Shown one piece after another: positions 35,249 through 40,719 of a DNA stretch of 40,719 bases. The notes below the pieces were generated by a model, which was not told the DNA's origin, did no database searches, and was given only the letters and a program-made list of their open reading frames with translations. Position 1 is the first letter of the stretch, and each line of letters begins with the position of its first letter. The translations under genes and the position numbers were made by a program. Origin of the DNA: an uncultured Bacteroidota bacterium (lineage in GTDB: Bacteria; Bacteroidota; Bacteroidia; 2-12-FULL-35-15); assembly GCA_903870175.1 (NCBI GenBank), contig CAIQBY010000048.1, positions 1 to 40,719 of the forward strand, given 5' to 3'.

Positions 35249-35896
35249 ATGGTACATATCTTAGGAGCAAACAATTCTCTTTTCAATCAATACATCTCTG
35301 AAATACGTGATGAAAAAACACAAAAAGACAGTATGCGTTTTCGTCGAAACATGGAACGTATGGGAGAAATAATGGCTTACGAAATAAGTAAAACGTTGAT
35401 ATATGAGACGGTGGAAATTACTACTCCTCTTGGCATTGCTAATATTCCGCTTATTAAAGATCAGCCAGTTATAGCAACTATTTTACGTGCAGGATTACCA
35501 CTTCATCAGGGGATATTAAATTACTTTGACAGTGGGCATAATGCTTTTGTTTCTGCTTATCGCAAACATCATAAAGACGGTACATTTGATATAAATGTTG
35601 AATATTTATCAAGCCCGGATTTAACTGATAAGGTTTTAATATTATGCGACCCAATGCTTGCAACAGGAGCTTCAATGGTATTAACCTATAAGGCATTGAT
35701 GCAACGTGGCAAGCCTCGTCATACACACGTCGTATCTGTTATCGCAAGTTTGGAAGGTGTGGAATATGCAAAAAAATATTTGCCAGAAAATGTAACTTTA
35801 TGGTGCGGCGCAGTTGATGATGAATTAACTGCTCACTCATACATTGTTCCCGGATTGGGTGACGCAGGCGACCTTTCGTATGGAACCAAAATTTAA
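35249..35896 (+). CDS. upp: Uracil phosphoribosyltransferase
   Basis: ATILRAGLPLHQGILNYFD; LILCDPMLATGASMVLTYKALM; VPGLGDAGDLSYGTK. Confidence 0.93.
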   Translation: MVHILGANNSLFNQYISEIRDEKTQKDSMRFRRNMERMGEIMAYEISKTLIYETVEITTPLGIANIPLIKDQPVIATILRAGLPLHQGILNYFDSGHNAFVSAYRKHHKDGTFDINVEYLSSPDLTDKVLILCDPMLATGASMVLTYKALMQRGKPRHTHVVSVIASLEGVEYAKKYLPENVTLWCGAVDDELTAHSYIVPGLGDAGDLSYGTKI

Positions 35897-35907
35897 TATT
35901 TCTTAAT

Positions 35908-36395
35908 TTGAACTCCTGGTGGGAAATTTTTTCTGTTTTTTTATTGAGTACAGTAAAATTTGTTTTTGGAGGTGTTCCGCTTGCATTAACCTATAATTTC
36001 TCTTTTTTCGAATCCGTTACAGTTACTTCTATTGGCGGATTTACAGGTTGCATTTTTTTGTTTTTTTAAGTGAAAAGTTAATTATCAATTACCGACATCG
36101 AATTGCAAATAAAATTCATCACACTAAAAAGAGTGCAATAAAAAAAGTATTTACCAAGAAAAAAAGATTTATCATCAAAATAAAAACACAATTTGGATTA
36201 GTAGGTATAGCCGCGCTCACCCCATTATTGTTATCTATTCCACTAGGATGTTTTGTTGCTGTCAGATATTTTAAACACAAACAACGTGTATTAATATATA
36301 TGTTCACATCAGTTATTCTCTGGTCGACTGTCTCTTATTATTTATACAAACCATTAATTAATGCCATACGAACATATTTTTTTGATTTAGGATGA
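35908..36395 (+). pseudogene. Small membrane protein split by an apparent -1 shift at T-runs (pseudogene or recoded gene)
   Basis: Frame 1 (TTG at 35908) MNSWWEIFSVFLLSTVKFVFGGVPLALTYNFSFFESVTVTSIGGFTGCIFLFF*; the -1 frame continues FVFLSEKLIINYRHRIANKI...FGLVGIAALTPLLLSIPLGCFVAVRYF. Confidence 0.7.
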
Positions 36396-36705
36396 ATTTT
36401 TGGTTACATTTGATTAATTTTAAAAGACTATTTTGGAAATTGCATTTTGAAAGCCTAGAATATATAATTCCAATATCCATTATTACTTGCAAAGCCTAAA
36501 TTTTATATCTTGATTATTGTAGTAATCTACTTTATTATTGTTGCATAAATATTTGAATAATAGTTGTATTTTTATTCTTATAATTAGTTTCATTCACAAC
36601 TACTCACTATTAATATAAAACACTGTAAGTTACTTTTAAGACTTCCAATTATTATAACGTTCATTTACAATTTTTTAATTATTTCTAACAATGATTTAAT
36701 GAATA

Positions 36706-37180
36706 ACCTCGAAGCAGAGTGTTGAGGTATAATGTTGCTCGAACAAACTGAATTGGTTTTTATGCAACTGTTATAAGTACTTTCTCTTCTCCTTGATTCT
36801 GAATATACTTTTGAATTACATCCTCATTTTCGTATTATCCAACAGTATTGACGTAATAACCACTTGATGAAGCCGAAAAAGTTCTTTTGCTGATACTTTT
36901 TATTGTTCGCACTATCATTTCAACAGAAAACTTCGGAACGCCTTCATCAAAAAACGTACATGATTTTCATCAGCACCTACCTCTACAAAATGTATTTCAT
37001 TATGTTCTTGAATTCCTTTACAAACTTCAATCAATCTCTTTTCAATCTGTTTAGACAAAACCCTTCTCCGATATTTTAACGGAAAAACACAATGTAAACC
37101 AACAAACTTTTATTATGCCTCTTATGAATATGTTCATTCATTTTGCAAACATCCTACTTTTTTACGCACTCCCGAGGGAG
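36706..37180 (-). mobile_element. Degraded IS200/IS605-type element
   Basis: TnpA remnants flanked by hairpins ACCTC...GAGGT (36706-36728) and CTCCC-GA-GGGAG (37169-37180). Confidence 0.65.
36770..37141 (-). pseudogene. IS200-like transposase (TnpA) remnant
   Basis: Reverse-strand fragments in shifting frames: MNEHIHKRHN; QIEKRLIEVCKGIQEHNEIHFVEVGADENHVRFLMKAF; MIVRTIKSISKRTFS; NEDVIQKYIQNQGEE. Confidence 0.8.
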
Positions 37181-38170
37181 AGCCTCTAGGAATTATTTGA
37201 ATAAATCCAAAGAAATAATTATAGTATTGTTAAACTTATTTAATTTTTCGAGTTCCTATTAATAAAATTGAAATTTATATTTGTATTTCAAATATTTGAA
37301 GACATTTTTTACATAAAAATCATTTAATCACTAGAATAATTATCAATCAATAAAGCATCACCACCCTCTAACTTTAAGTAGGGAAAAGAATTAGTACTTA
37401 AAAAAATAGTATTTTAATAGTATATGCCGCAGTTTGTAACACTTCGCCTTTGTTTAAGTAAGAAGACAGTGATTGGGGTACTAGAGTGTTAAAAAGATAA
37501 TATTAGGAATCAATGATAGAAAAAACAGGTCAATTTTAATAAATGCTCCACAACTCTAATTTAAACTTCATAGCCAAAAAGAATGTTCATTTATAATCAT
37601 TTACGTTTCTATTTTTTTCTTTATGAATAAAAAAAGAATTTACATTAATAAATGGGAGAAAACAGTATATTTTTTATTCTCTGCTGAAAATATTTGTATC
37701 TATTGAAAAAAACAAATTTAATCTAATTTTCAATCATAATGGTTAAAACAGGAACATTAAGAAGTAATTTTAAAATAAAGTGAAACTCAGTTATATGATT
37801 AGGAGATAAAGGTATACTCCCTAATGCTTCTAACGCACTAGTTAATAAAATCAAAATATAACCAAGGGGCTCGAAATTAAATACAGTTCAATTAGATTAG
37901 GAATTATTTACTTGACCCTTTTTAGCATAAGAAATTTTACTCCTCAATTTACACGTCCAATAAAAGTATCAATGAAATATAAGTGATTGGGAAGGTAATT
38001 GATTAAAAAAACACCAGATTCATTTTTGAATTACAGTATTCGTGCTTATTCGACTGGCTTAATTAATAAGCTGATAACAATAATTATTTAGCTCATTAAA
38101 TAAAATAATTAAATTACTTTTGTGCCTTAATAAAATGAAATATAGAATCGGGAATCCGAAAGAATAATTA

Positions 38171-40719
38171 ATGGAATCAACTAAAGTAAGACAAACATTT
38201 TTAGATTTTTTTAAGTCGAAAGGGCATGAAATAGTTCCTTCGGCACCTATGGTAGTAAAAAACGACCCTACTCTGATGTTTAACAATTCGGGTATGGCGC
38301 CGTTCAAGGATTTGTTTTTGGGCAATGCTCCGATAAAATATCCGCGTGTGGCTGATACTCAGAAATGCCTGCGTGTGAGCGGCAAACACAATGATTTGGA
38401 GGAAGTAGGTGTAGATACCTATCATCATACTATGTTCGAAATGCTTGGCAACTGGAGCTTTGGCGATTATTTCAAGAAGGATGCCATCACATGGGCTTGG
38501 GAATTGCTTACCGATGTATATAAAATAGATAAAAGCAGATTGTATGTTACCGTGTTCGAAGGCAGTGCTGACGATGGTTTGGGGTTTGATCAGGAAGCTT
38601 ATGATTTGTGGAAACAATTTATTCCGGAGGGTAGAATATTAAAAGGAAATAAAAAAGATAACTTCTGGGAGATGGGCGAAATGGGCCCTTGCGGACCATG
38701 TTCGGAAATACATTGTGATATCCGCACGGATGAAGAAAGGAAAAAGATTGATGGCAAAACGCTTGTCAATGCCAGTCATCCGCAGGTTATCGAGATATGG
38801 AACAACGTATTCATGGAGTTCAACCGCAAGGCTGACGGCAGTTTGGAGAAATTACCTGCTCAGCATGTAGATACCGGGATGGGCTTCGAACGTTTGTGCG
38901 TAATACTGCAAGGCAAACAATCGAATTACGATACCGATGTTTTTAGACCTGTATTGGATAGAATTGAGGAATTATCAGGGCTGAGATATAAGCCGCAGGA
39001 TGAAGAAAAACATCAGAAACAATTAATAATAAATATTGCAATGCGCGTAATTGCCGACCACATACGCGCAATTTCATTCAGCATTGCCGACGGACAATTA
39101 CCTTCCAATACGGGCGCAGGATATGTGATTCGAAGAATTTTAAGACGCGCAATTCGTTATGGTTATCAATCACTGAACCTGAAAGAACCGTTCATGTATC
39201 GTCTGGTGCCGGTGCTTGCTCATCAAATGGGACATGCCTTTCCGGAATTGTCTTCACAGAAATTATTGATTGAAAAAGTAATTAAGGAAGAAGAGATTTC
39301 ATTTTTCAGAACCTTGGAAAATGGCTTGAAACGTATCGATCAGGTATGTATTACTGTATCCAATGACAAGAAAACTGTCGTGGATGGGTTCACCGTTTTT
39401 GAGCTATATGATACATTCGGCTTTCCGCTTGATTTGACTTCATTGATTGCCAGAGGGTATGGCTTAAGCATTGACGAGAGTGGATTTATGAAAGAGCTGG
39501 AGAAACAGAAAAACCGTTCGCGTGATGCAGGTATAATTAATACTGGGGATTGGATTCTAGTTAATAGAAATAGAGAAAACATTAATAGGGGAGCGAATGA
39601 AGCGATGGCTCACGATATGAGTGATATGGGAAACCTGTTTATTGGTTATGATAAATTGGAATCGGAAGTGTTTATACATAAGTATAGAAAGATAAAAGCA
39701 AAAGGGAAAGAACAATTTCAATTAGTCCTAAACCAAACCCCATTTTATGCCGAAAGCGGTGGACAAGTTGGTGATAAAGGAACTTTAGAGTCTACTAATG
39801 AAAAAATTAATATAAGTGATACTAAAAAAGAAAATGGAATTATTATTCATTTTACAGATACTTTACCAGAAATTCTAACACAAAGTTTTATTGCAAAGGT
39901 TAACAGTGAAAAAAGAACCTTGACAGAGAACAATCATAGTTCTACACACTTGCTGCATGCTGCATTGCGTAAGGTGTTGGGAACGCATGTGGAACAAAAA
40001 GGTTCACTTGTAAATGATGAACATTTGCGTTTCGACTTTTCACATTTCTCAAAAGTAACTGATGAAGAAATAGCAGAAATTGAAGCTATTGTAAACCATA
40101 AAATAAGAGAAAACATTGCCGGTGATATTAAAGAAATGGCGATAGACTCTGCTCGTAAGTTAGGCGCTATGGCTTTGTTTGGCGAAAAATATGGAGATAC
40201 TGTTCGTGTAGTTACATTCGATAAAAACTATTCCATAGAATTATGCGGCGGAACACATGTACCTGCAACAGGACAAATTGGATTATTTAAAATAGTTTCT
40301 GAGTCTGCTGTTGCGGCAGGCATCCGACGGATAGAAGCAATAACTTCGGACAAAGCGGAAGAATTCTTTAACAACCAGACTCATTTAGTAAATGAAGTAA
40401 AACTATTGCTGAAAAACCCTAAAGATGTTGTGAAAAGCTTGCAGGGATTGATAGAACAGAATTCTGAACTTCAGAAACAAATTGATTCCATGCTTCGCGA
40501 CAAAGCAAAAATGCTGAAATCAGAATTGATTGCCAGGAAAGAAACAATAAACGGAATTAATTTTATTGCTGAGCGAATTGATTTGGATTCGGCTGAAGCT
40601 ATCAAAGATTTATCTTTTGAACTCCGCTCGCAAATTGACAATCTGGTATTGGTACTTGGCGCTGATGTGAAAGGGAAACCAAGTTTGTCGGTTATTATTT
40701 CGGATAATCTGGTGAAAGA
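38171..40719 (+). CDS. alaS: Alanine--tRNA ligase, partial (runs off the window end)
   Basis: Missing from the ORF track because it has no stop in the window; [51 protein letters not shown]...; ELCGGTHV near 40241. Frame open where I checked it. Confidence 0.96.
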   Translation, partial: MESTKVRQTFLDFFKSKGHEIVPSAPMVVKNDPTLMFNNSGMAPFKDLFLGNAPIKYPRVADTQKCLRVSGKHNDLEEVGVDTYHHTMFEMLGNWSFGDYFKKDAITWAWELLTDVYKIDKSRLYVTVFEGSADDGLGFDQEAYDLWKQFIPEGRILKGNKKDNFWEMGEMGPCGPCSEIHCDIRTDEERKKIDGKTLVNASHPQVIEIWNNVFMEFNRKADGSLEKLPAQHVDTGMGFERLCVILQGKQSNYDTDVFRPVLDRIEELSGLRYKPQDEEKHQKQLIINIAMRVIADHIRAISFSIADGQLPSNTGAGYVIRRILRRAIRYGYQSLNLKEPFMYRLVPVLAHQMGHAFPELSSQKLLIEKVIKEEEISFFRTLENGLKRIDQVCITVSNDKKTVVDGFTVFELYDTFGFPLDLTSLIARGYGLSIDESGFMKELEKQKNRSRDAGIINTGDWILVNRNRENINRGANEAMAHDMSDMGNLFIGYDKLESEVFIHKYRKIKAKGKEQFQLVLNQTPFYAESGGQVGDKGTLESTNEKINISDTKKENGIIIHFTDTLPEILTQSFIAKVNSEKRTLTENNHSSTHLLHAALRKVLGTHVEQKGSLVNDEHLRFDFSHFSKVTDEEIAEIEAIVNHKIRENIAGDIKEMAIDSARKLGAMALFGEKYGDTVRVVTFDKNYSIELCGGTHVPATGQIGLFKIVSESAVAAGIRRIEAITSDKAEEFFNNQTHLVNEVKLLLKNPKDVVKSLQGLIEQNSELQKQIDSMLRDKAKMLKSELIARKETINGINFIAERIDLDSAEAIKDLSFELRSQIDNLVLVLGADVKGKPSLSVIISDNLVK

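Noticed and set aside
38059-38617. Minus-strand ORFs 38059..38325 and 38201..38617
   Set aside because: Mostly antisense to the clear alaS coding sequence.

Overview
AT-rich chromosomal segment from a Bacteroidota bacterium. The lineage call rests on type IX secretion (T9SS) and PorP/SprF proteins, TAnnTTTG-type promoters and many MKK-type lipoproteins. From left to right the window holds: small hypothetical and lipoprotein genes with dispersed repeats (1-5.1 kb); a minus-strand PKD/T9SS type B protein plus PorP/SprF pair (5.2-7.4 kb); a secreted WD40-caspase gene followed by a Reg_prop/Y_Y_Y/SpoIIE phosphatase sensor (7.6-13.6 kb); a 21-bp-period quasi-palindromic array (13.9-14.1 kb); a coiled-coil protein; a SprB-like adhesin, PorP/SprF and OmpA/PD40 operon (15.7-23.7 kb) with five near-identical 255-bp repeats; a lipoprotein; a frameshifted phosphoenolpyruvate synthase; a fatty-acid desaturase; rpsT; a tight radC-wecB-deacetylase-AAC(3)-deacetylase-acyltransferase-upp operon; a gene-poor stretch with a degraded IS200/IS605 transposase; and the 5' part of alaS. 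The points I rate highest are: two unrelated arrays sharing an exact 21-bp period; TGA-N6-TCA palindromes at near-constant spacing from the -7 box in front of four consecutive transcription units, with a fifth one about two helical turns further out; the WD40-caspase/SpoIIE pair; a 16-nt microhomology-type deletion in pps; and a possible -1 frameshift in a small membrane protein gene. All calls come from reading the sequence; no database search was run.
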